45,934 nucleotides of DNA from Bartonella fuyuanensis. GTDB taxonomy: Bacteria; Pseudomonadota; Alphaproteobacteria; Rhizobiales; Rhizobiaceae. Made by a program: the position numbers and the translations under genes. Below the pieces are notes generated by a model, which saw only the letters and a program-made list of their open reading frames with translations, searched no databases and had not been told where the DNA came from. Below, one piece after another: positions 34,750-42,900 of the stretch. The stretch is taken from NCBI RefSeq assembly GCF_014197255.1, contig NZ_JACIFE010000013.1:1-45934 (forward strand), written 5' to 3'. Position 1 is the stretch's first letter, and every line of letters starts with the position of its first letter.

Positions 34750-37647
34750 TTAGAAACGATAACGTATTGCACCAGAGAAATTTGCACCAGAGATACCGGT
34801 TTTTTGTAGTTTTTGCCGATAGCTAATGTCGCCGTTTAGCATGATCTTTTCAGAAAGATATGCATTAACACCCATGCCTCCCTCAACTGAAGAGCCGGTA
34901 GGATCAAGATGAAAGGTATCAACAATATTGATTGTTTTACCATCACCAAAAGTTTTGATAATATTCATTTTACCATAGAAGGAAACAGCCTTACTTTCTT
35001 CAGGAGTCCTTATCGTTTTTGTTAAACGTCCGCCAAGACGAATTAACCATTGACGCGGATTACCCATGTCTACCTTTAAACCATCGGCATCTGAGAATAT
35101 ATCAAACATGAGGTTTTGATAAATGAATTGCGCTTGTGGCTCAAAAATCAACCCTTTTGTGCCGGTTGCTAATTTTTGACCAATGGTCGCAGATATATTA
35201 AGTATCTCAGTATCGTCTAATTTTGCGACTTTCCCAACAAGAGCAGTGGTAATATTTCCTTTTAAAGTTCCGTAAGAAAGAAGTGCGTTTACATATATAC
35301 CGTTGCTATGTTTGAGGCCACTATAAGCGGTGAGTGACCATTTATCAAGAGTGGTCTTTTCAGCATCTTGCATTCCTTTGGGCGTAAAATTAAGTTTTCC
35401 GTATCCTCCTAAAAGACCAAAATGTGTGTTTACATCTTTGCCTTCCAAGGCAGCTAATATGACACCGAGTTGTAAAGCAGTATAGTTCACATCAGCACCG
35501 TAACCATAGTGCAATGGATCACGGTTGGAAGATAAGGTAACCTTCTCACCGTAGGAAGAGAAAAAGATACCATTCTTTTTATTGTCTTTTGCTTCAAATA
35601 CTGTTGTTCGCATATTGTCTAACAATGTGTTTTGTTCATCTACATCAGCAAATCCAGCAGAAAATAAAGTATTGGGTATGGTTAAATAGTTCGCTACTTG
35701 TGGTAAAAGTGCTCGAATTTTTTTATCCTTATCGAGGTAGGCATTCTGGAAACGGAAATCCCAGAAATCACTATTCTTGCCAAAAAGATTTTGGTTCTCA
35801 TGAGACGTTCCAGGTTTATAGCCTTTAAGGACATATTTATAAGGTAATCCCCCGATTGTCATATAGTTGTTTGCTAACGTGAAGGAATTTTCGTTTGCTT
35901 GTCCGGAAACTTGAACGATTGAAATCCCATGCGTCTCTAAAGGAAGTGAAGCCATGTGTTCTCCCCAAACAGCATTGCTATCCGTTATTTTTTTATCTTT
36001 TTCTTGGAGATTTATGTGAACAACAGTCTGACCTGATACATCACCATTAATTATAATGCGATCGGTTTGTTGTTCAGTGATAGGAGCATGTTTGGCCCAT
36101 TTGGCGTTTACATAAATTTCTGCATTCCCTGTTGCTTTATAAACCGCTGCTGTATGAGCTGTTTTATCTCCTTGCGGAAGATTAGATCCAATAAACAAAG
36201 TTTGGTAATGTCCTTCTTCTGGCTTGTCAAACATAATGACACTGTCTGTAAGATGCAAGCTAGAAAGGTTAGAGTATGATTTCTCACTGAGACCAAACTG
36301 TCTATGGACATCGGAAATATTATCATTATTTGCAGAGTTTTTATTTGTCTTTAAGAGCCATTTCGTTCCTGCTTTTAGGTCAAAAACTGTTTGATTATTT
36401 TTAGAATTTCTTACCCGGCCGTCTAAAAAGGAATGATTTGCAACAAGTGTAACGGTGTTTGCGGAGGCATTTGCGCTGCTTATATTTTTTAATAAAACAT
36501 CGGTATGAATCTCTGAATTTTCAAGATTGACTTCCCCGTTTATATTAGATCCATAAAGGCTGATACCTGTACCATGCTTAACAAAAAACTTTGTATTCTC
36601 TAGCGTTACTTTATGGACAATATTTTGTTCTTGATTTTGTACGGCGTTGGCTTTGCTCTCAGCATTGCGTCTGTGTTGTTTTCTAGGGGCATGATATGGA
36701 TTATCGCGGAAAACAATACCATCCGCTTCATAATTTCCCGTGACATGGACGCTTGAATCTTTAAGATTGATTGCACCCTCTGTATTGAGCAAACCAGCTG
36801 TTTCTGCTGTTGCGGTAATACCTGTGGTCTCAATTTCTCCACCATCCGATACACTCAGTGCAATAAAACCCGCATCAACGGTTCCTCCTATCATGTTGAC
36901 TTTTGAATTATTTCCTTCTGCATGAATAGCAATTCCTCTATCTTGAATTTTTTCGTTCTGCAGAGTTATGGTTTGACCGTTTTTAGCTTCAATTTTAGAT
37001 TTTCGATCCTCGATTTGTGCAGGTTTCTCAGGTTGTTTTATGGGTAGGATTGGCTTTGCAAGCCCTGATCTTTCAGATACTCTTTGTGTAGATGCCGATT
37101 GCACGGACGTTGGTTTTAAAGAATCTGGTGTGAGTAGTAATGTTGGCTTTTCAGTTGCAGGTCTTAAAGATGCTGATTGGGTAAATTCTGGTTCCTTAGG
37201 TGTTGTTGATAACTCTGTCGTTGGTTTTGCAGGCTCAGAGTCTGTAGAAAAGGCGGGGACACCTGAACGCCTTCTAGACTTTACTTCCACGCTTGTTGGT
37301 GGAATTATTTCTATCGTTGGAGATTGTGGAGCACTATTTTGTGTGGCCATAGGATCAGGTAGAGATTGTACACTTTCTGTTGTTTTCGTCGTTGATTTTT
37401 GTGGATTCTTTCGAACAGGCTTAGGCGTTTGTTTCGAGAAGGAAGTTGAATATGTTGTATTTGAATATGACGAGTGTGATTGATATTGATTTCTCTCATG
37501 AACAGGTTGCCGAGATGGGAGTGCTCTCGTTGATGGAAGCGCTGTTCCAGGAAGAGTAGAAGAAGAATTGGGAAAAGCATAAGATAAGCTGGTGGAAGAA
37601 TAAAACAGAACTCCGGAAATAGTGTATAGTAAGAAACTTTTTTTCAT
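34750..37647 (-). CDS. Autotransporter with long Pro/Ser/Thr-rich region
   Basis: A 965-residue type V secreted protein. A signal peptide (about 1-25, SFLLYTISGVLFYSSTSLSY) is followed by a Pro/Ser/Thr-rich, lysine-bearing region to about 210. A beta-helix-like passenger then runs to about 640, with repeated short strands such as GIAIHAEGNNSKVNMIGGTV and AGLLNTEGAINLKDSSVHVT. The C-terminal barrel (about 690-965) starts LFSAGFADVDEQNTLLDN and ends AIRYRF with the terminal Phe used by the Bam complex. Barrel and passenger are of the Bartonella Iba/BafA group; BafA passengers are released and stimulate endothelial growth through VEGFR2. Whether this member does so is unknown. The Pro-rich region is absent from its neighbours. 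Confidence 0.88.
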   Translation of the reverse strand: MKKSFLLYTISGVLFYSSTSLSYAFPNSSSTLPGTALPSTRALPSRQPVHERNQYQSHSSYSNTTYSTSFSKQTPKPVRKNPQKSTTKTTESVQSLPDPMATQNSAPQSPTIEIIPPTSVEVKSRRRSGVPAFSTDSEPAKPTTELSTTPKEPEFTQSASLRPATEKPTLLLTPDSLKPTSVQSASTQRVSERSGLAKPILPIKQPEKPAQIEDRKSKIEAKNGQTITLQNEKIQDRGIAIHAEGNNSKVNMIGGTVDAGFIALSVSDGGEIETTGITATAETAGLLNTEGAINLKDSSVHVTGNYEADGIVFRDNPYHAPRKQHRRNAESKANAVQNQEQNIVHKVTLENTKFFVKHGTGISLYGSNINGEVNLENSEIHTDVLLKNISSANASANTVTLVANHSFLDGRVRNSKNNQTVFDLKAGTKWLLKTNKNSANNDNISDVHRQFGLSEKSYSNLSSLHLTDSVIMFDKPEEGHYQTLFIGSNLPQGDKTAHTAAVYKATGNAEIYVNAKWAKHAPITEQQTDRIIINGDVSGQTVVHINLQEKDKKITDSNAVWGEHMASLPLETHGISIVQVSGQANENSFTLANNYMTIGGLPYKYVLKGYKPGTSHENQNLFGKNSDFWDFRFQNAYLDKDKKIRALLPQVANYLTIPNTLFSAGFADVDEQNTLLDNMRTTVFEAKDNKKNGIFFSSYGEKVTLSSNRDPLHYGYGADVNYTALQLGVILAALEGKDVNTHFGLLGGYGKLNFTPKGMQDAEKTTLDKWSLTAYSGLKHSNGIYVNALLSYGTLKGNITTALVGKVAKLDDTEILNISATIGQKLATGTKGLIFEPQAQFIYQNLMFDIFSDADGLKVDMGNPRQWLIRLGGRLTKTIRTPEESKAVSFYGKMNIIKTFGDGKTINIVDTFHLDPTGSSVEGGMGVNAYLSEKIMLNGDISYRQKLQKTGISGANFSGAIRYRF

Positions 37648-37783
37648 GTGGATATATCCCTAATATATTTCCCCCTCTTTGTTATAAAAGATAAAACTTT
37701 GACCTCATTATGTTTCTTTTGTTATAAACAGAACCAAACATAAGGAGAGTTCTTTTGATTTCAAGATAAGAATATCAATATTT

Positions 37784-39775
37784 TTAAAAGCGATAGCGCA
37801 TTCCACCAGAAATATTTATTCCAGATATGCCAACTTTTTTAAATTTGTGTTGATAGCTGACATCATTATGAAGCTCAATATTTTGCGATAAGTGTGCATG
37901 AATACCAAAACCACCTTCGATTAAAGATCCATTAGCAGCAAGCTGAAAATTTTTACTAAAAGTTTCGATCATGTTCAGTTTTCCGTAGAAGGAAATGGCA
38001 TGACCTTTGTTTTGCGTTAAACGTCCACCAATACGAAGCAGCCATTGATGTGGATTGCCTATGTTTATTGTAGAATTATCGTCATCTGCAAAAGAGCCAG
38101 GCATGAGATGTTGATAAACAAGCTGTGCTTGCGGTTCTAGTATGACACCGTTCAAACTGGTTAAAAGCTTTTGACCAACAGTTGCAGCGGCTCCGAAAGT
38201 TTTACTATCATTTACTTTTAGAGGATATTTGATGTTATCTGCGGTAGTATTTTCTTTAAAAATTCCATAAGAGAGGAATGCACTTGCGTAAATGCCATTG
38301 TCATGCTGAATGTTTCCGTATGCAGTGAGCGACCATTTATCAAGCTTATTCTTATAAGAGCTTTCTTTGTTTCTAGGAGAAAAAGATAATTTCCCATAGG
38401 TTCCGAAAAGACCAAAATCGGTGCTGATATTTCGATTTTTTAGTGCTATTAATGCTGCACCAACTTGTAATGCAGCATAGTAAAGATCTGCATGAACATT
38501 CGCTTGAACGTTGGAAGAAAACGTGCTCTTATTTCCATAATTGGATAAGAAAATGCTTTGCTCTTTATGGTCTTTGGGTTCAAACATTGTTATTTGCATG
38601 TTGTCTAACAGGATATTTTGATTGTTGATGTCAGCAAACCCAGCAGCAAACATTGCGATAGGCGTAACTAAAGAGCTTTCTACTTGTGGTGTAAGGGTTA
38701 TTCTTTTTTCTGTCTCATCAAGAGAAGCAGAAGTTGTGATTGCTGTATCATCGAAAAGTTTAGAGCTGCTCTGGATATCCGTGGTAGCGGTGTTATCAAC
38801 CGTTGAGAGAGAGTTTCCATGAACTTTTGTGGATGCGTTAAGATTCTTTTTTAATGATGAAGGAGCGGTATTCGTTTTAGGATCAAGATCAGATTGTGAA
38901 ATTTCATTGATTTTAGGCTGTTTAATTTCATGATTTTCTCTTGTGGGTGAATTGTCGTTATGTTGGGAAATAAAATTAGAAGGTGGTAATTTATCATGAG
39001 AGTGTTCTTGCTCTGTGTTGGAGACAACAAGAGAGGGTTTATTCTCTTCAGATGGAAGAGGGGATGTTTCTTCTTTTCTCTTCACGTTTGTTATTTTATC
39101 GTTATTCCAAATATCAAGTCCTGCTTTGCTTAGAATATCGGAAAGCTCTTCGTTTTGTTCTTGAAAAGGACTATCTACTTGGGCTGCTTTGTGTAACATA
39201 TTTTCCTTATTTTGCAGTTCATCCCAATTACGATTGTCTTGCCTCATCCATTGGTCACGTTGGGCATTAAGATGTCGCTGGTTATCAGCATCAAGTATTG
39301 CGGCTGCTTGTGCAGCATCAGAAACTGCTTTCTTGTAACCACGTAATAAATCTTCTGTCTTTATTAATCGATTTTGCCGCAAGTGATCTAGATAGACATT
39401 GGCTTGCATCATGTGTTGCATGTTTAGATGGCGATTATTCTCCAGAGCTTGGGCATGCATAGCGGCCTTCAGTGATGGATCAAGAGGCTTATAACGACTA
39501 CTCTCTGAAGAAATATCATCAAGACTACGGCTTACTGTTTCATCTATTTTTTGAAACATGGCGCCAGAGGCTATTTCTTCAAGATTTTTTTCTGCTTGTG
39601 TTGGTTTGTTTATTAAATCAATGGCATAGAGATATCGTTCAGGTAATTTGGTAATTTCTTCAAGGGCGTAGCGTGTTTGGGGGCTTAGATTAGAGGTGGC
39701 ACTGGTAGACGTGAAATTAAAAGGAGAAAAAAACAATGCACAAGCGGCTGTGCATAATAAGAGATTTCTATGCAT
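37784..39775 (-). CDS. Autotransporter with alpha-helical passenger
   Basis: A 663-residue protein from ATG at 39775, chosen for TTTAAGGAATATTTCT and the signal peptide it starts (HRNLLLCTAACALFFSPFNF). An upstream ATG at 39832 adds a basic stretch. Residues about 30-190 are strongly helical and Gln/Asn/Ala-rich (KAAMHAQALENNRHLNMQHM, SDAAQAAAILDADNQRHLNA), unlike the beta-helix of its neighbours. A low-complexity Ser/Asn/Glu region follows to about 370. The barrel (MFAAGFADINNQNILLDNMQ to GMRYRF) is clearly related to those of the three neighbours. A helical domain on this barrel suggests a domain swap. The N-terminal region faintly resembles helical VirB5/TrbJ-type secreted proteins, but I cannot confirm that. 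Confidence 0.85.
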   Translation of the reverse strand: MHRNLLLCTAACALFFSPFNFTSTSATSNLSPQTRYALEEITKLPERYLYAIDLINKPTQAEKNLEEIASGAMFQKIDETVSRSLDDISSESSRYKPLDPSLKAAMHAQALENNRHLNMQHMMQANVYLDHLRQNRLIKTEDLLRGYKKAVSDAAQAAAILDADNQRHLNAQRDQWMRQDNRNWDELQNKENMLHKAAQVDSPFQEQNEELSDILSKAGLDIWNNDKITNVKRKEETSPLPSEENKPSLVVSNTEQEHSHDKLPPSNFISQHNDNSPTRENHEIKQPKINEISQSDLDPKTNTAPSSLKKNLNASTKVHGNSLSTVDNTATTDIQSSSKLFDDTAITTSASLDETEKRITLTPQVESSLVTPIAMFAAGFADINNQNILLDNMQITMFEPKDHKEQSIFLSNYGNKSTFSSNVQANVHADLYYAALQVGAALIALKNRNISTDFGLFGTYGKLSFSPRNKESSYKNKLDKWSLTAYGNIQHDNGIYASAFLSYGIFKENTTADNIKYPLKVNDSKTFGAAATVGQKLLTSLNGVILEPQAQLVYQHLMPGSFADDDNSTINIGNPHQWLLRIGGRLTQNKGHAISFYGKLNMIETFSKNFQLAANGSLIEGGFGIHAHLSQNIELHNDVSYQHKFKKVGISGINISGGMRYRF

Positions 39776-39859
39776 AGAAATATTCCTTAAATTTTTCTTT
39801 TTCTTGATGAGAATAAATACTCTTCGATACATTACAGCTTTTTATATTGTACCAAATAC

Positions 39860-39890
39860 AAGCAGCACTGCTTCCATTTCAGTGCTGCTT
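39860..39890 (-). terminator. Hairpin after the 782-residue autotransporter gene
   Basis: Arms AAGCAGCACTG (39860-39870) and CAGTGCTGCTT (39880-39890), 11 bp perfect with a 9-base loop. It shares the AAGCAGCAC core with the terminator at 34700. The T-run after it is weak. Confidence 0.65.
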
Positions 39891-39917
39891 ACGTATTAAA
39901 ATAGAGAGTTAAGATTT

Positions 39918-42266
39918 CTAAAAGCGATAGCGCATTCCACCAGAAAAATTAATCCCAGAGACACCAGCTTTTTGAAGTTTATGTTGGTAATTAACGTCAG
40001 CATGAATTGCTATATTTTTGGAGAGTTGCGCATTGATGCCAAGCCCACCTTCAAGGGAAGAGCCCATAGCATCGAGCTGGAAAGGCTCGACAATATCAAT
40101 AGTTTTCTTCTCACCAAAAGCTTTGATAATATTCAATTTACCATAAAAAGAAAGAACATGATCTTTTTGAATGGGCAGCGTTGTTTTCGTTAAACGCCCT
40201 CCAATACGGACCAGCCACTGATGGGGGGTCTTTATATTAACTTGGAAGCCGTCGACATCTGAGAGAGTGCCAAATGCAATTTGTTGATAAATAAGTTGCG
40301 TTTGTGGTTCAAAGGCCAATCCTTCAACACCGGTTGCTAGTTTTTGTCCAACAGCCATTGATATATTTAATGTCTTCGTATTATTTAATTCTGTCGTGTT
40401 GCCGATAAGGGCTGTTGTAATATGGCCGCTAAAAATGCCGTAAGAGAAAAGTGCATTAACATAGAGACCATTGTCATGGTGGAGATTACTATATGCGGTA
40501 AAGGACCATTTATCCACTATGCTTTTATCAGAGCCCTCCATATCCTTTGGAGTAAAAGCTAGCTTTCCATGTGTGCCTAAAAGACCAAAATTTGTGGTAA
40601 TGTTTTGATCTTCTAACGTTGCTAATGTAATACCTGCTTGTAAAGCAGCATAGCGAACATCCGCACCATAACCATAGTGCAATGGACTACGGCTGGAAGA
40701 TAACGTAGCCTTGTTGCCATAAGTCGATAAGAATCCCCCTTTCTTTTTATGACCTTCTAAGCCAAAAACTGTTGAGTGCATATTATCTAACAGTGTATTT
40801 TGATTGTTTACATCAGCCAAACCAGAGGAGAATAGTGCGTTATGCATAACTAAATAACTTGCCATTTGAGGAACAAGAGCTTTGATTTCTGCCGCTAAAT
40901 CAAGAGTAGCATTTTGAAGACGAAAGTCCCAAAATTCCTTACCTTCTTGCAAGAAGCTTTGCTGGTTATCAGATTTTCCATGGCTGGAGGTTGGCCCATA
41001 GCCTTTTAATATATATTTATAGGGCAATCCATCCATTGTTGTGTAGCCATTTGCGAGTTGGAAGGCAGTTTCATCTGTTTTTCCAGATACTTGAATGAGT
41101 GAGAGACCACGTGCATTTAAAGGAACAGAATTTTTTTCTTCTGATTCCTCATTGTCGAATGGTGCTGCACGCTTTGAAAGATTGTTGAAGTAGATCTTTG
41201 TATTGCCTGTGACATCACCATGAATGAGAACACGGTCAGTTTTTTGCTGGTCTTTCGCTAAACCATTACTCCATTCAGTATTAAAATAAATCCTTGCATC
41301 GCCTATTGCATTGTAAACTGTTATTGCATGGAGATTCCTGTTTTCTTGTGGTTTTTCTTCTGTTTTTTGTGGATGTTTCCCTATATGCAAGGTTTGATAA
41401 TGACCGCGTGTTAGCTTCTGGGGAGGGGTAAATATAATAGAACTATTATCAAGGTTTAGGAGGGAAACAACGGATTGTGCTCGTTGCTTAATGTCAAGGA
41501 GCTTATAGTCAAAGAGTGCAAAATCATTCTCTGTTTCGAATAAACTAATCTTTAAGCGCCACTTACTGTTATTATTCAGCGTAAAAGATGTTGTATTCTG
41601 AGGAAGGGTCTTTACTCTTCCTTCCATTATTGAATTATCAGCGATTAATGCAAAAGTAGCAGGCTCAGCATCGCCTGGCGCGGCTTTATTTTTTAATAAC
41701 ATATCAGAATGAATTTCTGAGTTTTTAAGGTGCACCTCATTACTCATAGCTTTTGAATAATATGGTCCAAGAATACCTACACCGTCTCTCACAAAAAGTT
41801 TTGTATTGCTAAGAACGGCTTTATTTACAACTTCTTCACCTTCTTTTATTCTGGAACTCAGAATGTAATCAAAAATGATCCCATAGGCTCTATTGTGTTC
41901 TGTAACATTTATGATTGAATCTTCAACACGGATTAGGCCGTTTGTAAGTGACAAACCACGCTCTCTCGATTGCCCTACAATTCCTTTTGCATTAAGGTGC
42001 CCACCTTCTGTTGCCGCAAGTAAAGCGCCGTCTGAATGCATTGTTGAGTCTGTAATGGTAATAAGACCTTTGTTCGCAATCACGGCATTGTATGCTCCAC
42101 GGACAAAAACATTGTTAAGGGTCTTTTCTTCTCCATTAGTCGTCCGAACCGTAGGAATTTCATGAGGTAATGTATTCGCATAAGTTGAACCGAAATGAGA
42201 AAAAATCAAAGTTCCAGCAATTGTACATAACAAAAAATTTTTCTTATAAATATATTTCTTACACAT
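39918..42266 (-). CDS. Iba/BafA-like autotransporter (782 residues)
   Basis: Signal peptide KKYIYKKNFLLCTIAGTLIF with cleavage near STYA-NTLPHE. The passenger to about 490 has beta-helix-like repeats (GAYNAVIANKGLITITDSTM, ERGLSLTNGLIRVEDSIINV). The barrel spans about 505-782, from LFSSGLADVNNQNTLLDNMH to GGMRYRF. The start follows AAAGGCATATCT. The first 38 codons and 108 bp of leader are identical to those of the next gene at 42901. The passenger then diverges, though the two proteins stay similar in order of motifs (ALVPQ(M/A)ASYLVM, TLATLEDQN). Predicted to be exposed or shed at the surface. Confidence 0.9.
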   Translation of the reverse strand: MCKKYIYKKNFLLCTIAGTLIFSHFGSTYANTLPHEIPTVRTTNGEEKTLNNVFVRGAYNAVIANKGLITITDSTMHSDGALLAATEGGHLNAKGIVGQSRERGLSLTNGLIRVEDSIINVTEHNRAYGIIFDYILSSRIKEGEEVVNKAVLSNTKLFVRDGVGILGPYYSKAMSNEVHLKNSEIHSDMLLKNKAAPGDAEPATFALIADNSIMEGRVKTLPQNTTSFTLNNNSKWRLKISLFETENDFALFDYKLLDIKQRAQSVVSLLNLDNSSIIFTPPQKLTRGHYQTLHIGKHPQKTEEKPQENRNLHAITVYNAIGDARIYFNTEWSNGLAKDQQKTDRVLIHGDVTGNTKIYFNNLSKRAAPFDNEESEEKNSVPLNARGLSLIQVSGKTDETAFQLANGYTTMDGLPYKYILKGYGPTSSHGKSDNQQSFLQEGKEFWDFRLQNATLDLAAEIKALVPQMASYLVMHNALFSSGLADVNNQNTLLDNMHSTVFGLEGHKKKGGFLSTYGNKATLSSSRSPLHYGYGADVRYAALQAGITLATLEDQNITTNFGLLGTHGKLAFTPKDMEGSDKSIVDKWSFTAYSNLHHDNGLYVNALFSYGIFSGHITTALIGNTTELNNTKTLNISMAVGQKLATGVEGLAFEPQTQLIYQQIAFGTLSDVDGFQVNIKTPHQWLVRIGGRLTKTTLPIQKDHVLSFYGKLNIIKAFGEKKTIDIVEPFQLDAMGSSLEGGLGINAQLSKNIAIHADVNYQHKLQKAGVSGINFSGGMRYRF

Positions 42267-42374
42267 AGATATGCCTTTAGTATTGGTATGCTTTGATGCT
42301 TACTTCATTCCCCTGATGGCGCAAGTACCCAACCAGCTTTTATATCATTATGTATTTATTGTAAATAACAAAAC
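42153..42374 (-). repeat. 222-bp perfect duplicate of 45262-45483
   Basis: The two blocks match base for base by eye, with a constant offset of 3109. Each covers the signal peptide codons, the ribosome binding site and about 108 bp of leader or promoter. The first differing base on the right is 42375/45484. Confidence 0.9.
42339..42365 (-). promoter_or_regulatory. Possible promoter of the duplicated autotransporter leaders
   Basis: On the minus strand TTTACA (42365-42360) precedes TATAAA (42344-42339) by 15 bases, shorter than the usual 17. The same sequence exists at the twin block, so both genes would share it. Confidence 0.25.
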
Positions 42375-42834
42375 GAAATATTATAACATGTTCTTTATTG
42401 TTTTAAAATTGGTCTTAAAAGGGCTTTTAATATTAGAGAGTATAAGCTGCAATTACGGATTGCAGAAAAGCTAATTTGATAAATATTTCATTTAAAAGTG
42501 CTGAGAATCGAAATATTTGCAAATATGTTTATTGTTTAAAACTGTTGTTGTGAAAATTCTACAAAATTTTTGTAGAATACTTTCTTGCATATAGAAGTAT
42601 GTATTGTGTATTTTATATATGAGAAAAACTAAAAGATTTTGTATTTTTTTATCGATATAAAAAATATGTTATTGAAACCATTAATTTTTTATAAATCAGA
42701 AAAAATACTTTCTTGCGAATTCAATTTTCATTTAAAGTTAAAAGATTTTATTGCATTTGGTTTGAGTGCGTTTCCCTTTCAAGAAAAGTCTGTAGAAAAA
42801 ATATTTATTGACGGTTTTTACTAGCAAATTGTAA
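42375..42834. other. Non-coding stretch between two autotransporter genes
   Basis: AT-rich sequence from the end of the duplicated block to the next terminator. A short open frame (42639-42824, plus) has no good binding site or recognisable product. Confidence 0.4.
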
Positions 42835-42860
42835 AAAGGCAGAACTTTCGTTCTGCCTTT
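42835..42860 (-). terminator. Terminator of the 824-residue autotransporter gene
   Basis: AAAGGCAGAAC (42835-42845) pairs with GTTCTGCCTTT (42850-42860) around a 4-base loop, with T-runs on the exit side. It lies 40 bp past the stop at 42901. Confidence 0.85.
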
Positions 42861-42900
42861 TGTTTAAAGTGAATAGAATATAAATCGTTTTTACGACTTC

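Noticed and set aside
37040-37483. 147-codon plus-strand open frame
   Set aside because: Antisense to the Pro/Ser/Thr-rich region of an autotransporter; such low-complexity DNA leaves the opposite strand open.
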